NCBI RefSeq assembly: GCF_030272615.1
Contig: NC_081415.1
Location: 597,249,335 to 597,313,334 of the forward strand
Reading direction: 5' to 3'
DNA: 64,000 nt
Source of the DNA: Cryptomeria japonica
Lineage: Eukaryota > Streptophyta > Pinopsida > Cupressales > Cupressaceae
Below, piece by piece: positions 25,260 through 37,690 of the stretch. Position 1 is the first letter of the stretch. Each line of letters begins with the position of its first letter. A program made the translations under genes and the position numbers. The notes under the pieces are model-generated. The model was not told where the DNA came from. It searched no databases and saw nothing but the letters and a program-made list of their open reading frames with translations.

Positions 25260-25414
25260 TTTAAAAAGTCGTCAGCCACCAGTGTAAAGTCTTGAAAATC
25301 AAGGAATACTCAAAAACACGTTTTTTCAGTTGACTTTCTAGGCTTGTCACTCCCAAGCCAAATACCAAAGCATTCCTGAGCTAAAATTTGAAATTTGAAA
25401 ATTTGACTACAAAA

Positions 25415-25455
25415 ATCGGATATCCGATAAATTTGGATATATCGTATATCCGATT
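25415..25455. repeat. Palindromic ATCGGATATCCGAT motif, left end of the DNA transposon
   Basis: The perfect 14-bp palindrome is at 25415-25428 and a variant ATCGTATATCCGATTTT at 25441. Related copies occur at 29040-29061 and 29146-29159 (upstream of the transposase-like gene), 36878-36907 (upstream of the minus-strand gene) and 37719-37740 (right end). The placement suggests binding sites for the element's own protein, such as subterminal transposase sites or promoter elements. Confidence 0.6.
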
Positions 25456-25539
25456 TTAATCAGTAAATTCTCTAACTAGATTTGCCCATAATTAATCTAA
25501 TGTTTATTAATATATTAATTTATAAATAAATTAGTATAT

Positions 25540-25596
25540 GATATTAGGGAGAGGGAGAGGGAGAGAGAGAGAGTGGGGGGAGAGAGAGAGAGTGGG

Positions 25597-25687
<91 letters not shown>

Positions 25688-26030
25688 AGGGAAGGTAAAG
25701 AGATTAGCAGAGAGAGACAGAGAGAGGGGAGAGACAGACAGAAAGATAGAGAGAGCTTAGGGGAGAGAGAGAGACAGAGACAGAGACAGAGACAAAGACA
25801 AAGACAGAGACAGAGAGACAGAGACAAAGACAAAGAGACAGAGAGACAAAGACAGAGATGGGGAGGGGGAAGGGAGAGAGAGAGAGAGAGATAGAGAGAG
25901 AGAGATTAGGGGAGAGAGATAGATGGAGATATTAGGGGAGAGGGACAGAGAGAGAGAAGGAGAGGGAGAGAGAGATTCGGGGAGAGAGAGAGAGAGAGAG
26001 ATTAGGGGAGAGGGGGAGAGAGAGAGATTA
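25540..26030 (+). repeat. GA-rich microsatellite
   Basis: Long perfect GA tracts (notably 25600-25678) grade into GAGACA and GGGGAGAGAGA variants. A short complementary CT tract sits at 29006-29022 at the far end of the adjoining minisatellite. Long open frames of Arg-Glu or Ser-Leu repeats are artefacts of this composition. Confidence 0.95.
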
Positions 26031-29004
26031 AGACACCATAGGACCCAAAGTGACCCAATATGGTGTCATAACGGGTCGTATGGCATCCTAAGGGGTCATA
26101 AGGGTTCATGGGACACCATATGATCCCTAAGGACAATATACGACCCCGTATGACACCATATGGTGTCATTAGGGGTCATATGGTGTCCATAGGCATCATA
26201 TGGTGTCCTAAGACACCATATGACCCCTTAAGACACCAAATTGTGTCGTTATGGGTCATATGTTGTCTTAAGGGGTTGTAAGACACCATATGACCCAAAG
26301 TGACCCAATATGGTGTCATTAGGGGTCATATGTTGTCCTAAGGGGTCATATGATGTCTTAAAGGGGTCATATGACACAATATGACCCACTAGGACATAAT
26401 ATGACCCATAACGACATATGGTGTCTTAAGGGGTCATATGGTGTCCTAAGGGGTCGTAGGACACCATATAACCCCTATGGACACCATAGGACCCCTTATG
26501 GTGTCATAAGGGGTCATATGGTGTCCTAAGGGGTAATATGGTGTCCTAAGGGGTCGTAGGACACAATATGACCCCTTATGACGCAACATGACCCAAAGCG
26601 ACCCAATATGGTGTCATAACGGGTCGTATGGTGTCCCAAGACACCATATGACCCCTATGGACACCATAGGACCCCTTAAGACACCAAATTGTGTCATTAG
26701 GGGTCGTATGGTGTCCTAAGGGGTCATATGGTGTCCCATGAACCCTTATGACCTCTTAGGACACCATATGACCCCTAATGACACCATATTGGGTTGCTTT
26801 GGGTCATATTGTGTCTTAAGGGGTCATATCGTATCCTACGACCCCTTACGACACTATATGACCCCTAACAACACGATTTGGTGTCTTAAGGGCCATATGG
26901 TGTCCATAGGGGTCATATGGTGTCTTGGGACACCATATGACCCCTAATGATACCATATTGGGTCAATTTGGGTCATATTGTGTCCTAAGGGGTCATAAGA
27001 CACAATATGACCCCTTAGGACACAATATGACCCAAAGCGACCCAATATGGTGTCATTAGGGGTCAAGACACCATATGACCCCTATGGACACCATATGACC
27101 CCTAACGACACCATAGGACCCTTAAGACACCAAATCATGTCGTTAGGGATCATACGGTGTCCTAAGGGGTCATAGGACAAAATATGACCCCTTAGGACAC
27201 AATATGACCTAAAGCGACCCAATATGGTGTCATTAGGGGTCATATGTTGTCCTAAGAGGTCATAAGGGTTCTTGGGACACCATATAACCCCTTAGGACAC
27301 CATATGACCACTAACGACACAATTTGGTGTCTTAAGGGGTCCTATGGTGTCCTAAGACACCATATGACCCCTATGGACACCATATGACCCCTAATGACAC
27401 CATAGGACCCCTTAAGACACCAAATTGTGTCGTTAGGGGTCATATGGTGTCCTAAGGGGTTGTAGGACACAATATGACCCCTTAGGACACAATATGACCC
27501 AAAGTGACCCAATATGGTGTCATTAGGAGTCATATGGTGTCCTAAGGGGTCGTAGGACACAATATGACCCCTTAGGACACAATATGATCCAAAGTGACCC
27601 AATATGGTGTCATTAGGCGTCATATGGTGTCCTAAGAGGTCATAAGGGTTCATGGGACACCATATGACCCCTTAGGACACCATATGACCCCTAATGACAC
27701 AATTTGGTGTCTTAAGGGGTCCTATGGTGTTGTTAGGGGTCATATGGTGTCTTGGGACACCACATGACCCCTAATGACACCATATTGGGTCGCTTTGGGT
27801 CATATTGTGTCCTAAGGGATCATATTATGTTCTACGACCCCTTAGGAAACCATATGACCCCTAATGACATGATTTGGTGTCTTAAGGGGTCCTATAGTGT
27901 CGTTAGGGGTCATATGGTGTCCATAGGGGTAGTATGGTGTCTTGGGACACCATAGGACCCCTTAAGACACCAAATTATGTCGTTAGGGGTCATATGGTGT
28001 CCTAAGGGGTTATATGGTGTCCCATGAACCCTTATGACCTCTTAGGACACTATATGACCCCTAATGACACCATATTGGGTCGCTTTGGGTCATATTGTGT
28101 CCTAAGGGGTCATATTGTGTCCTACGATGCCTTAGGACACCATATGACCCCTAACAACATGATTTGGTGTCTTAAGGGGTCTTATGGTGTCATTAGGGGT
28201 CATATGGTATCCCAAGACACCATATGACCCCTAATGACACCATATTGGGTCACTTTGGGTCATATTGTGTCCTAAGGGGTCATATGGTGTCCATAGGGGC
28301 CATATGGTGTCTTGGGACACCATATGACCCCTAATGACACCATATTGGGTCGCTTTGGGTCATATTATGTCCTAAGGGGTCATATTGTCAATATGACCCC
28401 TTAGGACATAATATGACCCAAAGCGACCCAATATGGTGTCATTAGGGGTCATATGGTGTCCCAAGACACCATATGGCCCCTATGGACACCATATGACCCC
28501 TAATGACATGACCCCTTAGGACACAATATGACCCAAAGCGACCCAATATGGTGTCATTAGGGGTCATATGGTGTCCAAAAGACACCATATGACCCCTACA
28601 CCATATGACCCCTAATGACACGACCCCTTAGGACACAATATGACCCAAAGCAACCCAATATGGTGTCATTAAGGGTCATATGGTGTCCCAAGACACCATA
28701 TGACCCCTATGGACACCATATGACCCCTTAAGACACCAAATCATGTCGTTAGGGGTCATATGGTGTCCTAAGGGGTTGCTTTGGGTCATATGGTGTCGTA
28801 CGACCCCTTAGGACAACATATGACCCATAACGACACATTTTTGTGTCTTAATGGTTCATATGGTGTCCTAGGACACCATATGACGCCCATGGACACCATA
28901 TGACCCCTAATGACACCATATGGTGTCATAAGGGGTCATATGTTGTCCTTAGGGGTCATATGGTGTCCTAAGAGGTAATAAGGGTTCATGGGACACCATA
29001 TGAC
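26031..29004. repeat. About 3 kb of 20-bp palindromic minisatellite with frequent orientation flips
   Basis: The basic unit is close to GGGGTCATATGGTGTCCTAA, and its reverse complement TTAGGACACCATATGACCCC is equally common. Units change orientation at junctions such as GGTGTCCTAAGACACC (26208, 27344) and GGTGTCTTGGGACACC, each able to form a hairpin. A longer variant containing CCAAAGCGACCCAATATGG recurs at intervals, giving a higher-order structure. Apparent open frames on both strands are translations of the repeat, not genes. Confidence 0.95.
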
Positions 29005-29351
29005 CCTCTCTCTCTCTCTCTAAAATATGACTAATAAAATCCGATATCCGATATCGGATTTCTGCCATCGCCATTAATGTGACAGTTCAGTAAATAAAAG
29101 GCGACAACAGGAAAATTTTTGGGGACCACAAATTTATACATTAGAATCGGATATCCGATTTTTGTACAAAAAAAAGAAAAAAAAGCCTTGTGGGCCATTT
29201 TGTGGATTCCAACGGCCCACAGTCTGCATATTCTATTTTTTGTCGAGGATCACGGGTTTTCAGATAGGTAGAGACAAATTTGTGCTTTTGGGAGATTCTT
29301 AAAGTGAAAACTTACATTGTCAATCACGTAGGAGCATATGTGTGGAGGGAA

Positions 29352-31746
29352 ATGGGGAGTAGTAGTCGTCGGAAGTCTAAAAGCAAAAGAAAACTTTCAA
29401 ATGACCAAATTGAAGTGTATAGAGAAAGAGATAGAGAATGTCATAGGAGGAGAAGACAAGGTATGTTAAATATTGCTAATGTTACTTCAAGTGAAGAGGA
29501 AATTGAATTTGAAAATGTGCCACAAGTTATTGAAAATGAAAATGTAGATTTTGAAAGTGAAAATATAAAAAAATTTGAAAATGTTGAAAGTGATAATGAA
29601 AATGCTCAACATGTGGAAAATTTTGACATAGGAGGTGAAAATGTGGAAAACTTTAACATTGAAGGTGGAATTGCTCAACCAAGTGAACCATATGTAACAC
29701 CTAATTACTTTAGAAATGAAGACCCTCTCATGGATGAAAGACAAATTCCAAATCCAAGACCTTCAAGAACCCCAAAATGGTTATTTGAAATCAATGAGAA
29801 CATTATTGCGAATCTTGAAGGCAAGGGGTCAACAAGAGCTGTTTGGTTGTGGGCTACACAACTTTTCAACAAAATTTTTAGCATTAAGACATTGATCGAG
29901 CAATGCCAACTCTTTGTTCAATTGCTAAAGATGATAAAGATGAGACCATTGCCAAACAAATTGAAGATTCGTATGAACAAGAAGATGGAGAGAAATTCTA
30001 TTATTGCAAAAAATCAATTTGACACTCTCAATTCTATTGGAAAGAATACCAAAGAAAGAGATAAGAGAGCTGCTCGAAGAGTGATTACAACCTCCTTAGT
30101 AAGCCATCAATTGAGGAAGCCTCATCAAATGAGATAAACTTGTGTTGATTTTAACATAAACCATAAAACTTTGGATAGAGCACTTGCACGAAGACAAAGA
30201 ATTGACGATCCACTTCAACAAGATACATGGGCATTTGGTGGGAGGCTTCCATGTGTTGATAGAAAGTTGACTGACAATGTGAAGGAGGAGATTCAACAAT
30301 TTTGGCACTCTAATTCTAGAGTGTCACCCAATATAAAGGATGTTTTTAAATTAAGAATCGGCAACTGAGACCGCACACTGCATCCCAAACATTTCTTGGA
30401 ATTAAGCCAAACAATGTTGTACAATTTTTTTTGTGAATTGCATCCAACTTTGCAAATATCACAAAGGGCCTTTGAATCTTTGAAACCATTTTATTGTGTT
30501 CCTCTTAAGATTCGCAATACTTGTTGTTGCAAGTACCATGTGGAGTTTTCAATGTACCATGAACTTTTATGTCATATTCGTTCTATGATGCATACTAATG
30601 AGATGTTGCAGGAGTGTGGTGCAATGCTATTTCCGAGATCATCAAGAGACTTGCAAGATCTATTTTTATGCCTTAGAGATGATGGCTGCTATTTCTATAG
30701 AAATGATTGTTTGAATGAGAAGTGCTCAGAATGTGGTGGGTTGTCAAAGTTTGTTTCATGTTTTCATGAGGGCAACGCACACGAATTTAGAAAGAATTAT
30801 TTTGAGAAAAAAAGGTACGAGACAGTGAAATATACTTTGAAGAGTGGAGGTGAAGGTTCTAGATGCAAATTAGTCTCAAGAGAAGTGAGTATTGTTGATT
30901 TTATTTTGGATTTTAAGGAAATACAAATATGCAAGGTACACCCATAGGTCTCAATGGTTGGATCAACAATTCAGGATGTGTAAGAACTCTTTCCTGATTG
31001 GCACTATTGTATCGATGGTTGATTTTGCAGAGAACTATACATTGCAACCACAAAATGAGGTATAGTCTCAGTACTACAATTCAATCTAGATTGCTATTTT
31101 TGTTCACATTACATATAGACATGCTCCTGATATTATAGAAGAGGATAGGAAGATAATCAGGGAGTATCATATTTATATGAGTGATGATAGATCACACTCC
31201 TCCGAGTATGTGCAACATTCTTTCAAGAATTTTTTTGAGTTCTTGCATGAGAAAGATATTGCAATTGACCGACATATAATATGGTCAGATAACTATACGG
31301 GTCAATTCAAGAATGCCCATATGTTTTATTGGTTGAGTAGAATGCATGTAGAGAGGTGTATACCTCATAATTGGTGTTTTTTTGAGGCAAGGCATGGGAA
31401 GGGAGAGCATGATGGAGCAGGTGCATGTTTGAAGAGAGCTCTAGTTAAGGAGCAATTGAGGATTTCAGGTGCATAAACATTAAGTCAAGTGAATTTATTG
31501 CTATTTAGAAATACCATATCTACCATCATCTTCAACCATGTAGAGAAATGTAGTGAGAAGGGCTTTAATCAACATACATCTTTCTTCAAAGTTATGCTTA
31601 TATACTTTGTAGAGAAACTAGTAAGTTTCGTAATTATACAATCTTGTGCGTCTTAAAAATGTTTCAAATGATCTATTTAGAATTTTCCAAACTAATTTGT
31701 ATTAAGTGTTATAATTTGTTTCTTGTAGCACATTCATTCCACATAA
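29352..31746 (+). pseudogene. Broken DDE-type transposase-like gene
   Basis: The start is the ATG at 29352 (MGSSSRRKSKSKRK, a basic, possibly nuclear-targeting N-terminus). The frame continues to about 30925, with stops at 30135-30137 and 30366-30368, and includes VDRKLTDNVKEEIQQFWH, SRVSPNIKDVFKLRIGN and RNTCCCKYHVEF. A frameshift near 30930 leads to a second stretch with VDFAENYTLQPQNEV, IIWSDNYTGQFKN and ARHGKGEHDGAG. The Asp of VDFAENY, the Asp of WSDN and an acidic residue in HGKGEHDG are plausible DDE catalytic residues. Further stops occur near 31062, 31092 and at 31474. After the last one the frame stays readable to 31620, where a GTAAGT donor could join an acceptor at 31728 for a final five codons. 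The protein family is one I associate with transposon-like genes of several eukaryotic groups, but I cannot name the superfamily. This copy is non-functional. Confidence 0.65.
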
Positions 31747-32120
31747 AAAGGTTACTTATTTTGGTCTTCATTTATATGCAGGCGTTGTTGTACATAAGCT
31801 TTTCTCTTAGGACATGAGGATGTCTGATGCAGATGAAGTGGGATGTTGTATTTGTATATGGATGTGAATTGTTGTAATATTATTACGATGATATACAATA
31901 TCCATGAGCAAATTGGTTTAGTTATATTGATGATAATGTCCATGTATCTATACATGAGTACATTGGTGTAGTTGTATTGATAATGAAAAAAAAAATCATG
32001 TTTGCATATCCCTTCATGGATGTCACATGCAAGTGTAATGGTAATTACGTGTATACAATACATGGAAATATTGATGATCATTATGTGTCTACAGTGTAAT
32101 GCTTGTTTATATATAATTTT
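31747..32120. other. Spacer between transposase-like pseudogene and satellite
   Basis: No coding sequence is recognised. It probably contains the 3' end of the transposase-like gene. The phrase CATG followed by TATTGATGATAATG recurs loosely. Confidence 0.3.
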
Positions 32121-34200
32121 AGCACTTAGGGCACTCAAGGGATGACGTCGGTAGGGTATGGCCCCAAGCGTTCGATCGAGTGGGGGGGAAAATAGGAGCA
32201 TGCATAGGGTAATAATGCCTAACTAGACATGTTGGAGCTGATGGTTCATCATTGCAATGAGCAGAACGAGAAATTGGCCACGCGACAACATTCGATTGAG
32301 TGAGACTGACGATTTTTTCGCAAACCAAAAAATTGCTGCCCAAATAAAACCGTAGGGCAACTTGAAAAACCGAGATAGGCTTTTGTAGGGACCCCTCTCA
32401 TGGCCCTGTAGGTTCAAACAGATCATTCACAGGTGCCATGGATTTTGAGTTAGGGACCGTCAAAGTTTGACAATTTTGAGCACTTAGGGTGCTCAAGGGA
32501 CAACACCGATAGGGTATGACCCCGAGTGTTCGATCAAGTGGGGGAGAAAAATAGGAGCATGCATAGGGTAATAATGCCTAATTGGACATGTCAGAGCCAA
32601 CGGTTCGTCATCGTGTCGAGCTAAACGAGAAATTGGCCACGCGACAACATTCGATTGAGTGAGACTAACGATTTTTTTGCCAACCGAAAAATTGCTACCC
32701 TAATAAAACTGTAGGGAAACTTGAAAAACCGAGATAGGCTTTTGTAGGGACCCCTCTCATGGCCCCGTAGGTTTAAACAGATTTTATGCAGGTGCCACGG
32801 ATTCCAAGTTAGGGCCCATCAAAGTTTGACAATTTTGAGCACTTAGGGTGCTCAAGGGATGACGTCGGTAGGGTATGACCCCGAGCGTTTGACTAAGTGG
32901 GGGCACAAATTAGGAGAATGCATAGGGTAATAATGCCTAACTGGACATGTCAGAGTCGACGGTTCATCATCGCGATGAGCAGAACAAGAAATTGGCCACG
33001 CGACAACATTCGATTGAGTGAGACTGACGATTTTTTTGCCAATCGAAAAATTGCTGCCCTAATAAAATCGTAGGGCAACTTGAAAAAATGAGATAGGATT
33101 TTATAGGGACCCCTCCCATGGCCCCATAGGTTCAAATGGATCGTTCGTAGGTGCCATAAATTCCGAGTTAGGGCCCGTCAAAGTTTGACAATTTTGAGAA
33201 CTTAGGGTGCTCAAGGGACGACGTCGGTAGGGTATGACCCTGAGCGTTCGACTGAGTGGGGGGGGGGGAAATAGGAGCATGCATAGGGTAATAATGCCTA
33301 ATTGAACATTTTGGAGTTGATGGTTCGTCATCGCGACAAGCTGAATGATAAATTGGCCACGCGACAACATTCGATTGAGTGAGACTGACAATTTTTTCGC
33401 CAATCGAAAAATTGCTACATTAATAAAACTGTAGGGCAACTTGAAAAACCAAGATAGGCTTTTGTAGGGACCCCTCTCATGGCCTCATAGGCTCAAATGG
33501 ATCATTCACGGGTGCCACGGATTATGAGTTAGGGCCTATCAAAGTTTGACAATTTTGAACACTTAGGGCGCTCAAGGGACGACGCCGGTGGGGTATGACC
33601 CCGAGCGTTTGACCGAGTGGTGGGGAAAAATAGGAGCATGCATAGGGTAATAATGCCTAATTGGACATGTCAGAGCTGATGGTTCATCACCGCGATGAGC
33701 TGAACGATAAATTGGCCACGCGACAACATTCGATTGAGTGAGACTGACGATTTTTTCACCAACCGAAAAATTACTACCCTAATAAAACTATAGGGCAACT
33801 TGAAAAACTGAGATAGGCTTTTGTAGGGAACCCTCTCATGGCCCCATAGGTTCAAATGAATCGTTAGCAAGTGCCACAAATTCTGAGTTAGGGCCCGTCA
33901 AAGTTTGACAAATTTGAGCACTTAGGGCGCTCAAGGAATGATGTCGGTAGGGTATGACCCCGAGCGTTCGACCAAGTGGGGGGCAAAATAGGAGCATGCA
34001 TAGGGTAATAATGCCTAACTGGACATGTCGGAGCCGACGGTTCATCATCACGGTGAGCTGAACGAGAAATTGGCCACGCGTCAACATTCGATTGAGTGAG
34101 ACTAACGATTTTTTCGCCAACCAAAAAATTTCTGCCCTAATAAAACCTCGAGCGTTCGACCGAGGTGGGGGGGAAAATAGGACCATGCATAGGGTAATAA
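32121..34200 (+). repeat. 359-bp satellite array, about six units
   Basis: Units begin near AGCACTTAGGGYGCTCAAGG at 32121, 32479, 32838, 33197, 33558 and 33917, i.e. 358-361 bp apart. Each contains TAGGGTATGACCCCGAGCGTT, AGGAGCATGCATAGGGTAATAATGCC, ATTGGCCACGCGACAACATTCG and GACCCCTCTCATGGCCCC. The sixth unit is cut short near 34146 and joined to a partial seventh. The open frames in it shift between units and have no coding signature. Confidence 0.95.
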
Positions 34201-34244
34201 TGTTGCCTCCCCCTTTCCTGATCCCCATCCCTATCCAACGACAC

Positions 34245-34480
34245 CTTATCTTGTATCAAGTATTGTTCATTAAATGAATTGTATTGTATTGTTCATTAAA
34301 TGAATTGTATTGTATTGTTCATTAAATGAATTGTATTGTTCATTGAATGAATTGTATTGTATTGTTGATTAAATGAATTGTATTGTTGATTAAATGAATT
34401 GTATTGTATTGTTCATTATACAAACAACACTTACGATGAAATGAAATGAATTGTATTGCTCATTAAATAACCATTATTAA
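34245..34480 (+). repeat. Short tandem repeat, about 18-26-bp units
   Basis: Repeated TGTTCATTAAATGAATTGTA with variable spacers (GTATTGTATT), at least eight copies. Each unit contains the palindrome TTCATTAAATGAA, so it can form a small hairpin. Confidence 0.85.
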
Positions 34481-34736
34481 CCATTGTTAATTATTGGACT
34501 GAAGATTAAAGATTTCCATGATAACACCACGCACAGATGAGAAACAATTTATATGATCAAATATCAACTTCTGTATATATAAAAATGTCAAATGATTACA
34601 AATGTATGTCCATACACAAATATGGCATAAATGCCAACTGAAAAAAAATGTATGTCTAAATACGTGAATGTATGTCCATATACAAAATATACATGCCAAC
34701 TAGACATGTAAGCATCCCAAAACTATCTATAACATC

Positions 34737-36660
34737 CTAAGTTGCTGATGGATCATCAAAATTGATCCTCTTTGCTGCACTACTCGGCTTAGAAGGATCC
34801 CGCACAAGAAAAACAAACCACGATTAATATTAGTTATATTATATAATTCACATTCGAAAAGTTAACATAAAAATGAACTATAATTGAACTATTCATGTTT
34901 ACCTCATCTCCAGATTTCTCTTTAGCTTTGCAGGACTCTTGATGTCGGTAGAGTAGGTATGTTTTGAATATTTTCATACACAACCTACATATGTTCAAAA
35001 ACATGGCATGGATACAAGCTAGCATATAATTGTCACTGATAATAACAAATTATATCTACTAATCAAAAAATAAAATAAACACACATCTACTCAAGGCATC
35101 TCTTCTTCTTCTTCAGGTATACTGGGTGTAGTCATCAAGGATGTGAAGCCAAGAATTCTCTGTATATATACACAACAAGTATATGAAACTATCAATCTAT
35201 GTCTAGACATGTATAATCACTATAAGTTATTTAAACTATTCATTCAATCATATTTGCATTCAGTTACCTTTCCCTTGTCTCCAAATCCACTACCAGATCC
35301 TAAATCACACTGCCCCGCACTCGTGCTGCTTGTGCCCTACAAGAGTAAAATAAGATATACATGCAAGTTACTACATAATCTAATTAATACCAATATAAAT
35401 GATGAGCATGTATGTACAATAAAATACAAACGACTAGGTGCAATAATATATGTATCGTCAATCTATCAAGGCCAAATGAAATGGCCGACAAGGTGCCCTC
35501 CTGAATCTATCTCAACTCCTCCTCGGTCATCAAGTGTTAAATATACCATGTAAATAAAAATTAGCACTTAATATTATCTAGATTATAAATATTTTATTAA
35601 AATATAACATGAACTGTGAAAATACAAATCTTACCACTACATCATCAATGTATGATGACAATGCCTCCTTGCCTCTAGCATGTGAGGACTCCCCAAGGTA
35701 TCCTCTAGTCAGTGTAATAATATCTGGTGCATCATGCATCTCATGCATCTCATGCACCTCATAATCTGCACTGTCCAGAAGAGGATCAACGGGTTGTCCA
35801 ACTGGACCCAAGCATACGTGCCCACACATGACACAACTATGGGGCACACATATGTGTGGAGCCGAGGATGATGTGTCAACACCACCAGATGAACCACTAC
35901 CATCAAGAGTAGGTTGAGCTACTGACCCAGCCTCAAAAACCAAAAGGCTACTCAAAGAGTGAATAGGTGATATGGTCCGTGATGTTGCCTCACAAATGAT
36001 ATCAGGATGTTGCACTACAAGTGGGGGATCAATAGGAGGAGGGGGGACATATGGGACCTAGACTACTCTGACTGCCCCAGGTCTATTTTGGGGCATACCT
36101 AAACCTACACCTTGGAAAGGTTGGATGTCAAAGTAATTTACATGTTTGTGTAAAACAAACTCAGCATACAATTTTTTTATGAAATAGAAGGGGATATCAA
36201 GATTATTGTTGGGTGGTTTGTCGAAAACCATCCACCAACGATCCCAAATTTTTTTCACAATCCCATCATTTGTGCACCATTTAATAGAAAGTTTTGTTTT
36301 TTGGGGATCTACGGGTTGACCAGTACAGGGATTGACAAACAATGAGGCTATATCGGCTTTGGATATCTCGAGATCCTTGATATCCTTATACGACAAGCCA
36401 TCTGCATATTCTTCCCTCATAGAATCTCGCCACAAAAAGGCGACATTGTGCTCCTCAGTCATGGTTTCCATACTCTTGATGATCGATGTGAGAGGATCAA
36501 ACATTGGGTTTAGACGAGGGATCCTACGATATACTTCTGCAATCCTCCTCAATTCATTCAAATTTTGTGCAATCAAATCCTGAATTGAGGGGGGGTTTGG
36601 CAAATGAGGGTTTGGTTGTTGCAGTTGTGGTTGGTTAGTGTTTTCATTGTTATCCCTCAT
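34737..36660 (-). pseudogene. Second gene of the DNA transposon, multi-exon, function unknown
   Basis: The start codon is at 36658-36660 (MRDNNENTNQPQLQQ). Exon 1 spans 35635-36660, 342 codons with a single in-frame TAG at 36058-36060, and ends at a good GT donor. Later exons with GT/AG borders and coding character are 35268-35336 (GTSSTSAGQCDLGSGS), the segment starting 35159 (RILGFTSLMTTPSIPEEEEE), 34903-34984 (CMKIFKTYLLYRHQESCK) and 34737-34799 (DPSKPSSAAKRINFDD, stop TAG). The last acceptor reads GCGG where GCAG would be expected. An extra open stretch near 35475-35555 may be a further exon. The N-terminal 200 residues look globular (KWCTNDGIVKKIWDRWWMVF); the rest is Pro/Ser-rich. It points towards the transposase-like gene from the other end of the element, so it may encode its partner protein. 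No family is recognised. Confidence 0.55.
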
Positions 36661-36989
36661 TTTTAACCTAATTGAATGTAAACAATTAAATTTAGTTAAC
36701 AAATTTAAACAATTAGGTATTTGATTTTAAAAAACCTGGTTTTCATGAAAAAACCCATATTTTCAATGAAAAATCAAATAAACATTAACAAAAAATGCAA
36801 AAAATGAATGAAAATGATTGAAAACGATAAAATTCTTACCTTTCAATCTATTTTTAGCAATTTTTTGCCAAAACACTAGATATCGGGTGCACCAGATATC
36901 GGATTTTGATAAAATTGCGTAGCCCGTGAGTAAAAAATGACTCACGGGCTGTCACTGTCGAAATATATTTGTCACGAGATATTTTTATA

Positions 36990-37690
36990 CTTAAATTATT
37001 TTAAAATAACATATATAATATAATAATATAATATAGTATAATATAATATATTATTATAATATAATATAATATAATATGATAATATATTATATATATTATA
37101 ATATTATATATTATATAATACATATTATATAATATATAATATAATATTATATAATATATTATAATATATATATAATATAATATATATAATATAATAATAT
37201 ATTATATAATACGTATTATATAATATATTATTATATTATAATATAATATAATATATTATTATATTATAATATAATATATTATTATATTATAATATAATAT
37301 AATATAATATGTATTGTATTATATTATAAAATATAATTATATATTATATAATATATAATATAATATAATATTGTATTATATAATATATAATATTATATTA
37401 TTATATATTATATAATATAATATATATAATATAATACGTATTATATAATATAATATATATAATATAATACGTATTATATAATATAATATATATAATATAA
37501 TACGTATTATATAATATATAATATAATATAATATAATAATATATTATATAATACGTATTATATAATATATTATTATATTATAATATAATATTATATAATA
37601 TATATAATATAATATATTATTATATTATATAATATATTATTACATTATATATATTATATAATATAATAATATATTACATAATATATAATA
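36990..37690. repeat. AT-only low-complexity island
   Basis: About 700 bp are almost exclusively A and T, built from TATAATATAATA words. A 35-bp unit containing ATACGTATTATATAATATAA is repeated three times in tandem at about 37427-37530 and recurs elsewhere in the island. It lies between the minus-strand gene and the right end of the transposon. Confidence 0.92.

Noticed and set aside
25531-25894. Open frames of 100 and 118 codons on both strands made of Arg-Glu or Ser-Leu repeats
   Set aside because: They are translations of the GA/CT microsatellite and have no other content.
26738-28227. Several 66-103-codon frames sharing phrases such as NPYDLLGHHMTPNDTI
   Set aside because: They are translations of the 20-bp minisatellite and appear on both strands.
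31752-34228. Minus-strand frames sharing phrases such as SVSLNRMLSRGQF
   Set aside because: These repeat once per 359-bp satellite unit and drift in frame and length between units. They show no codon-level conservation.
34245-34480. Regularly spaced short repeats as a CRISPR-like array
   Set aside because: The repeat units contain no unique spacers, the context is a plant transposon, and the units are contiguous.
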